Shown here: one piece after another, positions 1 through 9,461 of the stretch
Position numbering within the stretch: position 1 is the first letter of the stretch
How the letters are laid out: the number at the start of each line of letters is the position of its first letter
DNA from: Megasphaera massiliensis
Lineage (GTDB): Bacteria; Bacillota; Negativicutes; Veillonellales; Megasphaeraceae
Assembly (NCBI RefSeq): GCF_000455225.1
Contig: NZ_HF954535.1
Location: 123,622-182,470 of the forward strand
Reading direction: 5' to 3'
Length of the DNA: 58,849 nt
Notes under the pieces: model-generated
Databases searched by the model: none
The model's input: the letters and a program-made list of their open reading frames with translations, nothing else
What the model was told of the DNA's origin: nothing
Program-made: the position numbers and the translations under genes

Positions 1-95
1 TATTTTTTCAGGGTTAATTGCAATACCAATTAGGACACTCGAGACAATTCGGCCTGACATTTCGATCCGTGCTTCTACGCCTTGCCGCATCATGC

Positions 96-120
96 AAAAG
101 GCCGCCTATACGGCGGCCCT
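96..120 (-). terminator. Rho-independent terminator after rny
   Basis: A GC-rich 7-bp inverted repeat (GGCCGCC at 100-106, GGCGGCC at 112-118) with a TATAC loop is followed on the minus strand by TTTT. It lies 16 bases beyond the rny stop codon. Confidence 0.85.
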
Positions 121-135
121 GCAAGTCATATAAGG

Positions 136-1680
136 TTATTTTGCATAATCGACCATCCGCGTTTCGCGAATGACGACAACTTTAATCTGTCCCGGATATT
201 CCAGTTCAGCTTCAATACGTTTAATGATGTCATGGGTCAAGAGGACACAATCGGATTCATCCAATTTATCCGGTTTGACCATGACCCGGATTTCACGTCC
301 GGCCTGGATGGCAAAGCAGTCTTCGACACCATCAAAGAACTCAGCAATTTCTTCGAGCTTCGTCAAGCGTTTCAGATAGTTTTCCAACGTTTCCCGACGG
401 GCGCCCGGGCGAGCGGCCGATACAGCGTCAGCAGCAGCGACCAAGACGGCTTCCACACTCTGTGCTTCTTCATCGCCGTGATGGGCGGCAATGCCGTTGA
501 CAACCAGCTTCGATTCGCCGTATTTCTTGGCGATTTCGACACCGATAGAGACGTGTGTCCCTTCCAGTTCGTGGTCCAAGGCTTTCCCGATATCGTGAAT
601 CAAGCCGGCTCGCTTAGCCAGCTTTTCATCGACCCCCAATTCAGCAGCCATAATGCCTGCCAGCTGGGAAACTTCGATAGAATGGCGCAGTACATTCTGG
701 CCATAGCTGGTGCGGTAGCGCAAGCGGCCGAGAATCTTAATGAGTTCCGGATGGAGTCCGTGAACCCCGGCTTCATACGTCGCCTGTTCACCGGCTTCGC
801 GGATCTTCTGGTTGATTTCTTTACGAGCCTTTTCGACCATTTCTTCAATCCGTGCCGGATGAATACGGCCGTCGGCAATCAGTTTTTCTAAGGCAATGCG
901 GGCGATTTCCCGACGGATCGGATCGAAGCACGACAAGATGACGGCTTCCGGCGTATCGTCGATGATGAGGTCGACACCGGTGAGCATTTCAATAGCCCGG
1001 ATGTTTCGCCCTTCACGGCCGATGATACGGCCCTTCATTTCATCGTTCGGCAGGGACACGACAGACACCGTCGTTTCAGCGACATGGTCGGCAGCACAGC
1101 GTTGGATAGCCACGGAAATAATTTCCCGAGCCTTGCTTTCGGCCTCTTCATGAGCCTGTTCTTCAAGCATCTTGATCATCTGTGCCGTTTCATGTTTTAC
1201 TTCACTTTGAACGTTGTTCAAAAGCAGTTCTTTAGCATCTTCATAAGTCAAGCCGGAAATCCGTTCCAATTCGGCCATCTTCTGTTCGTGAATGGCTTCG
1301 ACTTTTTCCTGCATGCGCGTCACTTCTTCTTCTTTGCGCTGCAAGACGTCTTCCTTCTTTTCCATGGAATCGGACTTTTTGTCTAAATGTTCTTCTTTTT
1401 GCATCAAACGCCGTTCAAAGCGCTGTAATTCCGTGCGACGTTCCTTGTTCTCCCGCTCGGCATCGCTTCGCAGTTTATGGATTTCTTCCTTGCCTTCAAG
1501 GACCAGTTCTTTTTTGCGAGCTTCCGCATTCTGCTGGGCTGTGGCAATGATCCGCTGCGCTTCGACTTCAGCCTGGCCGATTTTGCCTTCAGCAATTTTC
1601 TTGCGATAGACATAACCGGCACCGACGCCGATGAGGATACAAACAATGGCTACGACAGCAGCCATAGTAGTAGTCAGCAT
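136..1680 (-). CDS. rny: Ribonuclease Y
   Basis: Membrane-anchored endoribonuclease that starts bulk mRNA turnover in many Firmicutes. The 514-residue protein has the full family layout: an N-terminal membrane helix (about residues 5-23), a long charged coiled coil (about 25-195), a KH RNA-binding domain with the [15 protein letters not shown] motif, and an HD metal-dependent phosphohydrolase domain with [12 protein letters not shown] and AAHHGDEE. The start is ATG at 1680, after a purine-rich GGGGAGGTG that is rather far upstream (about 11 bases). A strong terminator lies between this gene and recX, so rny is probably not simply read through from recX (see the promoter at 1822-1850). Length and domain order match the family, so the identity is secure. 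Confidence 0.97.
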   Translation of the reverse strand: MLTTTMAAVVAIVCILIGVGAGYVYRKKIAEGKIGQAEVEAQRIIATAQQNAEARKKELVLEGKEEIHKLRSDAERENKERRTELQRFERRLMQKEEHLDKKSDSMEKKEDVLQRKEEEVTRMQEKVEAIHEQKMAELERISGLTYEDAKELLLNNVQSEVKHETAQMIKMLEEQAHEEAESKAREIISVAIQRCAADHVAETTVSVVSLPNDEMKGRIIGREGRNIRAIEMLTGVDLIIDDTPEAVILSCFDPIRREIARIALEKLIADGRIHPARIEEMVEKARKEINQKIREAGEQATYEAGVHGLHPELIKILGRLRYRTSYGQNVLRHSIEVSQLAGIMAAELGVDEKLAKRAGLIHDIGKALDHELEGTHVSIGVEIAKKYGESKLVVNGIAAHHGDEEAQSVEAVLVAAADAVSAARPGARRETLENYLKRLTKLEEIAEFFDGVEDCFAIQAGREIRVMVKPDKLDESDCVLLTHDIIKRIEAELEYPGQIKVVVIRETRMVDYAK

Positions 1681-1705
1681 AGTAACAAATTCACCTCCCC
1701 TTCAC

Positions 1706-1739
1706 AAAAAAAAGCCGAACTTACCGTCCGGCTTTTTTT
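1706..1739 (-). terminator. Terminator between recX and rny, possibly an attenuator
   Basis: The hairpin AGCCGAAC/GTCCGGCT is flanked by A and T tracts on both sides, so it could work in either direction. On the minus strand it ends recX transcription. It also lies between a good promoter (1822-1850) and rny, directly upstream of the rny ribosome-binding site. Confidence 0.8.
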
Positions 1740-1821
1740 ATGAGTATGTAAAATTTACTTCATGTTCAAAAAACCTACAATTATGCAAAATATGGACCAG
1801 TGTATCAAACCGGCTCCTTTA

Positions 1822-1850
1822 ATTGTAATTTTTTTTCATATCAATGTCAA
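1822..1850 (-). promoter_or_regulatory. Sigma-A-type promoter upstream of rny
   Basis: On the minus strand, TTGACA (1845-1850), a 17-base spacer and TACAAT (1822-1827). The predicted start near 1815 gives a leader of about 130 nt before rny that contains the terminator at 1706-1739. The leader begins with an AGGAG followed by a possible 17-codon TTG-initiated frame, which I do not call as a gene. Confidence 0.55.
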
Positions 1851-1888
1851 GATGGACTTGGCGTCTCCGACCCTATTTTGACCGATTG

Positions 1889-2323
1889 TCAACCCTCGTC
1901 GCCAACCGTAAAGGAAGCGATGACTTCGGCGATGACGGAGGGAGAAAAACCGCGGTATTGGAGATATCGCGCCGCCTTTCTCTTTTCATCGTACCGGCGG
2001 GAAAACTTTCGCTCGGCAAGATTTTCTGCCAAGGTGTATTCATCAGGACGTTCAATATCGTCCGGCACCGTCAGTTGACGGCGTCGAAGGCAATTGGCGA
2101 TATACAGATGGCCGTACTGCTTTTTCCGTACATAGTAGGCATAGACCTGACGAGCCAGGCGGTCATCATCGATGAAGTGTTCCTCTTTCAGCATAGCCAT
2201 TACTTCGTCGATGACGTCGTCTCTGACGTCCCGTCGCCGCAGCTTGGTGCGCAGTTCGCCTTCACTTAAGAAGCGGACATTGAGCAGCTGCAGGGCTTTT
2301 TCATAGGCCTCACTATAGGTCAT
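1889..2323 (-). CDS. recX: Regulatory protein RecX
   Basis: RecX modulates RecA by binding the RecA-DNA filament. The 144-residue protein is made of the tandem three-helix repeats typical of the family, with characteristic segments such as RFLSEGELRTKLRRRDV and HFIDDDRLARQVY. The ATG follows the recA stop codon with no gap (TAAATG on the minus strand), the usual translationally coupled recA-recX pair. A terminator lies downstream at 1706-1739. Confidence 0.93.
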   Translation of the reverse strand: MTYSEAYEKALQLLNVRFLSEGELRTKLRRRDVRDDVIDEVMAMLKEEHFIDDDRLARQVYAYYVRKKQYGHLYIANCLRRRQLTVPDDIERPDEYTLAENLAERKFSRRYDEKRKAARYLQYRGFSPSVIAEVIASFTVGDEG

Positions 2324-3394
2324 TTATTCCGCTTCGTCGCTTTCCGGTACGGCTTCAGCGGCCGATTCCATCAGTTCTTCATCCATGACATCGTCGAATT
2401 TTTCCGGTTCTGCCGCCAGGGTATCGCGAATGATCTTTTCGACTTCGTCCGTGATTTCCGGATGTTCCTTCATGAAAATCTTGACATTTTCCTTGCCTTG
2501 TCCCAGTCGTTCTCCTTTGTAAGAGTACCAGGTGCCGCTCTTTTCAATAATATCCATGGACGTGCCCAAGTCAAGGACCGTCCCTTCACGGGAAATGCCC
2601 TGACCGTACATGATATCGAATTCGCAGTGTTTAAAGGGCGGTGCCACTTTATTTTTGACGACTTTGACCCGAGCTCGGTTGCCGATGACATCGCCGCCGG
2701 ATTTGATAGCTTCCCCTTTACGAATTTCCATGCGGATAGAGGCATAGAATTTCAAAGCCCGGCCGCCGGTCGTCGTTTCCGGGTTGCCGAACATGACGCC
2801 GACTTTTTCACGGAGCTGGTTGATGAAGATGACCATGGCCTTCGACTTGGAAATGATCCCCGTCAATTTACGCAAAGCCTGGCTCATGAGGCGGGCCTGG
2901 AGGCCGACGTGGGAGTCGCCCATTTCGCCTTCGATTTCGGCTTTCGGAACCAAGGCGGCTACGGAGTCGACGACGATGACGTCGACGGCACCGCTGCGGA
3001 CGAGTTCTTCCGTAATTTCAAGGGCCTGTTCGCCGTTATCCGGCTGGGAAATGAGCAGCTCGTTCGTATCGACGCCGAGATGGCGGGCATAGACCGGATC
3101 GAGGGCGTGTTCAGCATCGATAAAGGCTGCAATGCCGCCGTTCTTCTGGGCTGACGCAATGGCGTGCAGGGCCAGGGTCGTCTTCCCGGACGATTCGGGG
3201 CCATAGATTTCAATGACTCGTCCCCGGGGATATCCGCCGACGCCGACGGCCAAGTCGACGGCCAGGGAACCCGAGGAGATAACTTCTAAGTTCATCTTGT
3301 CAGCAATGTCGCCGAGGCGCATGATAGCGCCCTTACCAAAGTCTTTTTCAATCTTGCGCATTGCATTTTCAAGTGCTGTCTGTTTCGCGTCCAA
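2324..3394 (-). CDS. recA: Recombinase RecA
   Basis: DNA strand-exchange ATPase of homologous recombination and activator of SOS cleavage. It contains the P-loop GPESSGKT, Walker B-type [12 protein letters not shown], the loop region with GALKFYAS-like residues ([12 protein letters not shown]) and an acidic C-terminus. I chose TTG at 3394 over ATG at 3400: the AGGAGG at 3402-3407 is only about 1 base from the ATG but 7 from the TTG, and the resulting N-terminus ([11 protein letters not shown]) matches the usual RecA start. It follows cinA by about 18 bases, giving the common cinA-recA-recX operon. No LexA box was recognised. Confidence 0.97.
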   Translation of the reverse strand: MDAKQTALENAMRKIEKDFGKGAIMRLGDIADKMNLEVISSGSLAVDLAVGVGGYPRGRVIEIYGPESSGKTTLALHAIASAQKNGGIAAFIDAEHALDPVYARHLGVDTNELLISQPDNGEQALEITEELVRSGAVDVIVVDSVAALVPKAEIEGEMGDSHVGLQARLMSQALRKLTGIISKSKAMVIFINQLREKVGVMFGNPETTTGGRALKFYASIRMEIRKGEAIKSGGDVIGNRARVKVVKNKVAPPFKHCEFDIMYGQGISREGTVLDLGTSMDIIEKSGTWYSYKGERLGQGKENVKIFMKEHPEITDEVEKIIRDTLAAEPEKFDDVMDEELMESAAEAVPESDEAE

Positions 3395-3412
3395 AATCAT
3401 TCCTCCTAACGG

Positions 3413-4669
3413 TTATTTGTTTTTATGGTTCACAAGATAGCGCACTACATAATAGATGGCCCGTACGGCAGCTCGGCGCTTGATTTCAGCACGGCCCCCG
3501 TGATAGACGTCACGGTGGACCAAAGTCCCCCAAGGGCCGCTGACGCCGGTATAGACAAGGCCTACAGGCTGTTCTTCCGTACCGCCGCCGGGTCCGGCAA
3601 TGCCCGTCGTGCTGACAGCGATGTCGCTCCCATAAAGGCGGCGGCTTCCGTCCGCCATTTCAGCAGCGGTTTCCGAGCTGACGGCCGTATATCGTTCCAG
3701 TGTCTCATGAGAGACACCGAGGAGTTTCTCTTTCATTTCATTGCAGTACGTTCCGGCCGAACCGCGAAAATAGTCGGAAGCACCGGGGACATCTGTAATA
3801 AGGGACCCGACCAAGCCTCCCGTACAGGATTCGGCCGCACTGACGATATAGCCCGCCTGACGGACTTCTCGTCCCAGGACGTCAGCCATCGTTTCATCAT
3901 TAAAACTGACGATTTGGTCATTGAGACGGCGGCGTACTTCTTCTTCGAGCGGTAAGAGAAGCTCCTCGGCCTGTTCTTCACTGTCGGCGCGGGCCGTGAG
4001 GCGGACTTCGACGAATCCCGGGCGGGCGTACATGGCCAAGGTCGGATTCGACTGGTCTTTGACGAGATCCATCAGCCGTTCTTCAATAAAAGCTTCACCC
4101 ATATCATAAATCTTGATATAGAGAGAGCGGATGGACCCTTGGCTGCCAAAAGTCTGAAGAAGCCAGGGTTTCAGCCGATTTTCATACATCCATCGCATTT
4201 CACTGGGCGGTCCCGGCAAGTGGACCAAGGTCCTGCCACCGCCCTGCATGGCAACGCCCGGCGCGGTGCCGGCCTCGTTGTCAAAGACATCAGCGCCTTC
4301 AGGAATCATGGCCTGACGCTTCTGGTTTTCGGTCATCGTCACCGTACCGTGATGGGCTGTCACCCAGGCCTGGACCGCATCGGCAATGGCCGGGTCATAA
4401 ACCAGGGGGCAATTCATCAATTCGGCACCGATAATCTTGGTCATGTCGCCTTGTGTCGGCCCGAGGCCGCCCGTCGTAATGACGATATCGGCCCGGGAAA
4501 GGGCCGTCTTCAAGACGTCTTTCATACGCTTCGGGTTATCGCCGACCGTCGTATGATAGACGACGAAGTATCCCATTTCATTGAGCTGTTTCGATAAGTA
4601 GGCCGAATTATAATTGGTAATTTCACCCAGCAATAATTCAGAGCCCGTCGTAACAAGTTCTACTATCAT
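3413..4669 (-). CDS. cinA: CinA family protein with nicotinamide-nucleotide amidohydrolase domain
   Basis: Two domains are visible: an N-terminal MoaB/MogA-like domain (about residues 1-170, TTGGLGPTQGD motif) and a C-terminal PncC domain (about 250-418, SAAESCTGGLVGSLIT and STTGIAGPGGGT). The family hydrolyses pyridine-nucleotide by-products (NMN deamidase, ADP-ribose pyrophosphatase) and is often co-transcribed with recA in Firmicutes, as here. A frame-extending TTG at 4675 lies too close to the AGGTG (4678-4682). The ATG at 4669 has the right spacing, giving 418 residues. The rimO stop lies 15 bases upstream. Confidence 0.94.
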   Translation of the reverse strand: MIVELVTTGSELLLGEITNYNSAYLSKQLNEMGYFVVYHTTVGDNPKRMKDVLKTALSRADIVITTGGLGPTQGDMTKIIGAELMNCPLVYDPAIADAVQAWVTAHHGTVTMTENQKRQAMIPEGADVFDNEAGTAPGVAMQGGGRTLVHLPGPPSEMRWMYENRLKPWLLQTFGSQGSIRSLYIKIYDMGEAFIEERLMDLVKDQSNPTLAMYARPGFVEVRLTARADSEEQAEELLLPLEEEVRRRLNDQIVSFNDETMADVLGREVRQAGYIVSAAESCTGGLVGSLITDVPGASDYFRGSAGTYCNEMKEKLLGVSHETLERYTAVSSETAAEMADGSRRLYGSDIAVSTTGIAGPGGGTEEQPVGLVYTGVSGPWGTLVHRDVYHGGRAEIKRRAAVRAIYYVVRYLVNHKNK

Positions 4670-4684
4670 TCCCAATCACCTCGG

Positions 4685-6019
4685 TTAATCGAGCCGTTCA
4701 GCCACGAGATCATAGGCAAAGCCCTGGGCAATGCGGACCGGGATCATGTCCCCGGGCTGTACACCCTCCGCATCTTCCAAATAGGTCAGGCCATCGACAT
4801 CGGGCGCCTGGATTTCAATGCGTCCGACGGCTTGGGTCACACCTTTTTCTTGTTCTACTTTTTCGACTAACATCGTATGCACCGAACCTTCCAGTTCTTG
4901 GTTGCGGATTTCCGACACCTTGGCCTGGATGGCCATGAGCTGGTGATAGCGTTCTTCTTTTATCTCTTCCGGGATCTGGCCGTCCATGGTGGCCGCCGGC
5001 GTCCCTTCTTCCTGAGAATAGGTAAAGACGCCGACGTCATCAAATTCTGTTTCCTTTACAAAGTCGCAGAGAGCCTGGAATTCAGCTTCCGTTTCACCGG
5101 GGAACCCGACGATAAAGGTCGAGCGCAGGGTAAGCTTGCGGCCGTGACTGCACAGTTTTTTAATGAGGCGGCGCACATCGTCTTCCGAATCGCGGCGGTT
5201 CATGCGGCGCAGGACCGGTTCGGCAATGTGTTGGAGCGGCAAATCGACATAGGGACAGATTTTATCTTCCTTCACGATGAGATCCATCAATTCATCCGTA
5301 AAGTAATGGGGATAGAGATAGAACAGACGGATCCAGCGGATGCCTTCGATGGGAACCAATTGACGCAGGAGATCCGGCAGCAGGGAGTGGCCGGCAATAT
5401 CGACGCCGTAACTCGTCGTATCCTGGGCAATGAGGTTGATTTCCTTTACGCCGTCGGCAGCCAGCTGCTGCACTTCAGCTACAATCGATTCGATGGGACG
5501 ACTGTACAATTTCCCCCGAACGTGAGGAATAATGCAGAAAGAGCAGCCGTTGTTGCAGCCTTCGCCGATTTTTACATAGGCACTATACGTCGGCGTCGTC
5601 CGCATGCGGCTCGTATGCTGATCGTACAAATGACTGACATCGTCGATGAAGCAGGCTTTACGGCCCTTTTTGACGGTATCGATGGCTTCCCAGATGCGGT
5701 CCCATGAACCGGTACCCAAGAGGGCGTCGATTTCCGGCATTTCCTTCATCAGTTCTTCTTTATACTGCTGGCTGAGGCAGCCCGTTACGATGAGAATCTT
5801 GCAGTTGCCCTCCGTTTTATAGCGGGCTGCCTGCAAGATGGTATCGATGGATTCCTGCTTTGCCTTTTCAATAAAGGTACAGGTATTGACGATAATAATG
5901 TCAGACTGGGAGAGATTCTCTGTGATCTCCATGTGGCGGTCGCGGAGGATGCCCAGCATGACTTCTGTATCGATGAGATTTTTAGAACAGCCTAAGCTGA
6001 CAAATCCGATCTTTTCCAT
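4685..6019 (-). CDS. rimO: Ribosomal protein uS12 methylthiotransferase RimO
   Basis: Radical-SAM enzyme that methylthiolates an aspartate of ribosomal protein S12. It has the UPF0004 N-terminal domain with three cluster cysteines (SLGCSKN, VNTCTF, VTGCLSQ), the radical-SAM CxxxCxxC motif in GCNNGCSFCIIPHVRGK, and a C-terminal TRAM domain (about residues 375-444). The 444-residue length is typical. The SLGCSKNLIDTE start is diagnostic of RimO rather than MiaB. It lies between the solute-binding protein and cinA with gaps of 6 and 15 bases, so it is part of the same operon. Confidence 0.95.
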   Translation of the reverse strand: MEKIGFVSLGCSKNLIDTEVMLGILRDRHMEITENLSQSDIIIVNTCTFIEKAKQESIDTILQAARYKTEGNCKILIVTGCLSQQYKEELMKEMPEIDALLGTGSWDRIWEAIDTVKKGRKACFIDDVSHLYDQHTSRMRTTPTYSAYVKIGEGCNNGCSFCIIPHVRGKLYSRPIESIVAEVQQLAADGVKEINLIAQDTTSYGVDIAGHSLLPDLLRQLVPIEGIRWIRLFYLYPHYFTDELMDLIVKEDKICPYVDLPLQHIAEPVLRRMNRRDSEDDVRRLIKKLCSHGRKLTLRSTFIVGFPGETEAEFQALCDFVKETEFDDVGVFTYSQEEGTPAATMDGQIPEEIKEERYHQLMAIQAKVSEIRNQELEGSVHTMLVEKVEQEKGVTQAVGRIEIQAPDVDGLTYLEDAEGVQPGDMIPVRIAQGFAYDLVAERLD

Positions 6020-6025
6020 GTATCG

Positions 6026-7069
6026 TTATTTTTCCTTTCCGAAGCGAATTGATTTGATCCACCATGACTGTAAACTGCGGCGGCCTTCATCAGAATATAA
6101 TTTTTTTACCGGGAATAAGACGAGTCCCCGTCCGTTGGCGTCGAGCTCAGGCTGAGCCTGCGGCAGGGCATCGCTCATAAAAATGTGCTTTTGCTGTAAG
6201 ACGGCATTAGCCTCCGGAGAATAGATCCAATCGGCAAAAGCATTGGCTAATTCTCCGTCTTCGCACCAATTAGTGACAGCTATCCCCGTCAGCCAGTACG
6301 ACGTGCCGTCTTGGGGATAGATGATATAAATAGGCGCTCCGTCATTTCGATACTGCTTGGCAGACGAAGCATCGGCTACGCCGATATCGGCTTCCCCGCT
6401 GGCAACGCGGCGGACGTTAACCGACATCGATTTCGAATAGGAAGCGACGTGACTTTGCAAGGCACGCAGATAGCGTTCACTTTCATCGAGGCCCTTCATC
6501 TCTACGAAAGAACAGAGGAATTCGCCGGCCATATCCATGGCAGCCAGGTCCGGAAAGGCCAGCAGCATCTGAGGATCGGTCAACAGGTCATCCCAAGTAG
6601 AAAGGAGCTGGCCTCGCCGTTCATAATAAGATTGACTGACGACAAAGACCATCGGATTGTACCATAAACCGCTCCACATGCCATCGACATCTTTCATGGA
6701 CGACGGGATATTGTCGGTATAGGCCGACTCATACGGCTGGAGAATGCCATTTTGCTTTTGCGTGCGCAAATCATCTTCCGAAGCGATGAGGATATCCGGC
6801 TTAGGACCGTTGATATTCCCCAGCGACTGGCGCATATCGCTGTCGGTCTTAGAATAAATCTGCACCCGCAAATGCTTCTGCTTATAAAATTCTCGGGCCA
6901 AACCGTCATTGACATCCTGGGGCAAATCCGAAAAGATGACGAGATGACGGCCGGCTTCATAAGCCCGTTGTGCTTCTTCCTGCTGGTGCTTCATCAAGAT
7001 GGGCCACGCCAGACCCAACAGTAAGATGACGAAGACGCTGAGCACGACAAAAGGCACGTATTTCTTCAT
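6026..7069 (-). CDS. Orphan extracellular solute-binding protein, membrane-anchored
   Basis: About 347 residues. One N-terminal hydrophobic helix lacks a lipobox and has no clear signal-peptidase site (VVLSVFVILLLGLAWPIL), so the protein is probably tethered to the inner membrane. The rest resembles type-2 periplasmic binding proteins of the iron/thiamine class (LVIFSDLPQDVNDGLAREFY near the start, PDILIASEDD, GEADIGVADASSAKQY). No ABC permease or ATPase is nearby; the neighbours are ygiQ and rimO. The ATG at 7069 has AGGTGA at a good distance. An in-frame GTG at 7078 would overlap the ygiQ stop and has poorer spacing. The ligand is unknown. Confidence 0.75.
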   Translation of the reverse strand: MKKYVPFVVLSVFVILLLGLAWPILMKHQQEEAQRAYEAGRHLVIFSDLPQDVNDGLAREFYKQKHLRVQIYSKTDSDMRQSLGNINGPKPDILIASEDDLRTQKQNGILQPYESAYTDNIPSSMKDVDGMWSGLWYNPMVFVVSQSYYERRGQLLSTWDDLLTDPQMLLAFPDLAAMDMAGEFLCSFVEMKGLDESERYLRALQSHVASYSKSMSVNVRRVASGEADIGVADASSAKQYRNDGAPIYIIYPQDGTSYWLTGIAVTNWCEDGELANAFADWIYSPEANAVLQQKHIFMSDALPQAQPELDANGRGLVLFPVKKLYSDEGRRSLQSWWIKSIRFGKEK

Positions 7070-7074
7070 TGTAT

Positions 7075-8976
7075 TCACCTGAATTTTCTAGTTCGATTCA
7101 AATCCTTCCGCCTTTGTCCGGAACGGACAGGCGAACGGCCATGGCGGCCGCTGCCGAGCGGACGGCCTGACTGACTTTGATGACGCCGTGGTGCAATGAG
7201 GCACTTCGGCCCGTAACCGATGAGGTCACGACGGCCCGCCAGGCATAAGGCCTTATAGACAATATCATAATTCGCCGGGTTCTTGTACTGCATAAGGGCC
7301 CGCTGCATCTGCTTTTCTTCTGCCCTGCGAGCCACGTAGACCTTTTGCCCGGTCAAGGGATTGATACCGGTATAATACATGGCCGTCGACAAACTGCCCG
7401 GCGTCGGGATAAAATCCTGGACCTGTTCAGGCTGCATATGCATGTCCCGCAGAAATTCGGCCAGGGCTACGGCATCTTTTAAGGTACAGCCCGGATGACT
7501 GGACATGAAATAGGGGACCAAGTACTGTTTCTTGCCCAGTTCCCGATTGGCTTCATCGAACCAGTCCTTAAAGGTCAGAAATGCGTTGACATCGGCCTTT
7601 CCCATGAGGTCGGTCACGTGTTTGACGACGTGTTCCGGCGCGACTTTCAGCTGACCGCTGACGTGATACTGGCAGAGTTCTTTAACGAATTCTTTGTTGC
7701 CGTCGGCCAATACGTAATCATAGCGAAGGCCGGAGCGAACGAAGACCTTCTTCACGCCTTTTACATGACGAATTTTCCGCAGGAGCTGCAGATAATCGTC
7801 ATGGGACGTATTGAGGTTCTGACAGGTTTCACTGCCGATACAGTGGCGATTGCGGCAGACGCCGTCAGTCAGTTGCTTTTGACAAGCCACGTGACGAAAG
7901 TTGGCCGTCGGACCGCCGACGTCGTGGATATAGCCTTTAAAGCCCGGAAGCTTCGTCATCCGTTCGGTCTCGCGAACGAGGGATTCCTGGCTGCGGTGCT
8001 GGATGATGCGTCCCTGGTGGCTGGCAATGGCGCAGAAATGACAGTGGCCGAAACAGCCGCGCTGACTGGTCAGGCTGAACTGTACTTCCTGCAAAGCCGG
8101 AACCCCACCGGCAGCATCGTAATCAGGATGCCAGCGACGCTGAAAGGGCAGCTCGTAAATGGCATCCATCTCTTCCGTCGAAAGGGGCAGTGCCGGCGGC
8201 GTCTGGACGACGAAGCGGTTTTCTGACGGCTGGATGATGGTCTTTCCGTAAAAAGGATCCTGCTCTTCATACTGCATTTTAAAAGCCTTGGCAAAAGCCG
8301 CTTTATCGGCCCGGACCTCTTCATAAGACGGGCAGACGACGGTCTTGTCCGAAATAGGCGGTTTCCCGGTCACGTAGCAGATGCCGCGGATGTCGTACAT
8401 CTCAGCGACGGACTTACCTTCAGCCAGGGCATCGGCGATTTCTACAATGGAGTGTTCCCCCATGCCATAACTGAGGATATCGGCCTTGCTGTCGAGGAGT
8501 ATCGAATGGCGCACCTTATCGGACCAGTAGTCATAATGAGCAAAGCGGCGCAGGCTGGCCTCGATACCGCCGATGATGAGGGGCACGTCTTTATAGGCCT
8601 CGCGCATGCGATTGGCATAGACAATCGTCGCCCGTTCCGGCCGATGCCCCGTTTCCCCACCCGGTGAATAACTGTCGCGACTGCGGAACTTTCGAGCCGC
8701 CGTTTTTTCATTGAGCATGGAATCGAGGTTGCCTGCCGTAATCAAAGCGGCCAGCCGCGGACGGCCTAAGGCTTTAAAGGCGTCTGCACTGTGCCAGTCA
8801 GGCTGGGAAATCAGGCCGACACGATAGCCCCGGCTTTCGAGGACGCGGCCGATAAGGGCTGCGGCAAAACCGGGGTGATCGACATAGGCGTCGCCATTGA
8901 TGTAGACAAAATCAAGTTGATCCCAGCCGCGTCTTTTCATATCATCCCGACTGGTTACTAAGAAATTCTCGCGCAT
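7075..8976 (-). CDS. YgiQ family radical SAM protein
   Basis: A 633-residue member of the YgiQ/UPF0313 family of uncharacterised radical-SAM proteins. The N-terminal half carries a cobalamin-binding-like segment (GLISQPDWHSADAFKALG). The radical-SAM cluster motif is in SQRGCFGHCHFCAIASHQG, and IVEIADAL and GGIEASLRRFAHYDYWSDK are typical of the family. The reaction is not known. The C-terminal 40 residues are basic and low in complexity (RRHQSQSGRPLGSGRHG), as in several homologues. It overlaps or abuts the downstream solute-binding gene and follows the rodZ-like gene by 12 bases. Confidence 0.9.
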   Translation of the reverse strand: MRENFLVTSRDDMKRRGWDQLDFVYINGDAYVDHPGFAAALIGRVLESRGYRVGLISQPDWHSADAFKALGRPRLAALITAGNLDSMLNEKTAARKFRSRDSYSPGGETGHRPERATIVYANRMREAYKDVPLIIGGIEASLRRFAHYDYWSDKVRHSILLDSKADILSYGMGEHSIVEIADALAEGKSVAEMYDIRGICYVTGKPPISDKTVVCPSYEEVRADKAAFAKAFKMQYEEQDPFYGKTIIQPSENRFVVQTPPALPLSTEEMDAIYELPFQRRWHPDYDAAGGVPALQEVQFSLTSQRGCFGHCHFCAIASHQGRIIQHRSQESLVRETERMTKLPGFKGYIHDVGGPTANFRHVACQKQLTDGVCRNRHCIGSETCQNLNTSHDDYLQLLRKIRHVKGVKKVFVRSGLRYDYVLADGNKEFVKELCQYHVSGQLKVAPEHVVKHVTDLMGKADVNAFLTFKDWFDEANRELGKKQYLVPYFMSSHPGCTLKDAVALAEFLRDMHMQPEQVQDFIPTPGSLSTAMYYTGINPLTGQKVYVARRAEEKQMQRALMQYKNPANYDIVYKALCLAGRRDLIGYGPKCLIAPRRHQSQSGRPLGSGRHGRSPVRSGQRRKDLNRTRKFR

Positions 8977-8988
8977 ATGGCTCCTTAT

Positions 8989-9390
8989 TTACATTAAAAT
9001 CCAAATGATGAGCAACAGAAAAATGATGATGCCGGCCACAATCGTAATTTCCGGCCAATTTCCCTGCCGCGTCTTTTTCTTCTTACTGTCTTTCCTATTT
9101 TTTTGATGTTTGGCAGGAACGATGGTCCGCACTTCGGGTCTTGGCGTCCGTTCTTCAACGGAGGCCTTATATTCTTGGACCAAGGCAATGCCGTCCAGTT
9201 CCAAAAAATTGCCGTAGTTTCGGATAAAGCCTTTGACGAATACGGCGCCGGGAATGGCATCATATTCATTGGCTTCCAAGGCTTCCAAGTATTCCCGCTT
9301 TATATTGAGGGCCTCCGATACGTCTTGTAAGGTCAGACCCTGTTGTTCTCTCGCTAATCGTAATACGTCACCGATCGAAGATTCCTTCAC
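8989..9390 (-). CDS. Short RodZ-like helix-turn-helix membrane protein
   Basis: A 133-residue protein with an N-terminal Xre/RodZ-type helix-turn-helix (about residues 5-70; LRLAREQQGLTLQDVSEALN and GFIRNYGNFLELD are typical), a lysine-rich linker and one C-terminal membrane helix (about 113-132). Full-length RodZ, which links MreB to the membrane, normally carries a periplasmic DUF4115 domain after the helix. Here the protein ends at the helix, so it is a truncated form. The start is GTG at 9390 with GGGAGAG upstream. It lies between ftsK and ygiQ, a common setting for RodZ-like genes in Firmicutes. A role in cell shape is inferred. Confidence 0.8.
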   Translation of the reverse strand: MKESSIGDVLRLAREQQGLTLQDVSEALNIKREYLEALEANEYDAIPGAVFVKGFIRNYGNFLELDGIALVQEYKASVEERTPRPEVRTIVPAKHQKNRKDSKKKKTRQGNWPEITIVAGIIIFLLLIIWILM

Positions 9391-9461
9391 TGTCTTTCTC
9401 TCCCTATTTACTATAATCGTATCCTTTATTATATAACAGATACGACAAAGGGTACAGGGGT

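Noticed and set aside
1-93. Minus-strand open frame running off the window edge (ATG at 93 or 90, about 31 codons).
   Set aside because: Its start lies at the T-tract of the rny terminator, it has no ribosome-binding site and the product is not recognisable; it could be the 5' end of a real gene but cannot be supported.
4877-5707. Long plus-strand open frame opposite rimO.
   Set aside because: It is the antisense shadow of a clearly conserved gene; no ribosome-binding site and no recognisable protein. The same applies to long plus-strand frames at 22684-23838, 2462-3154, 82-891 and 11031-11777.
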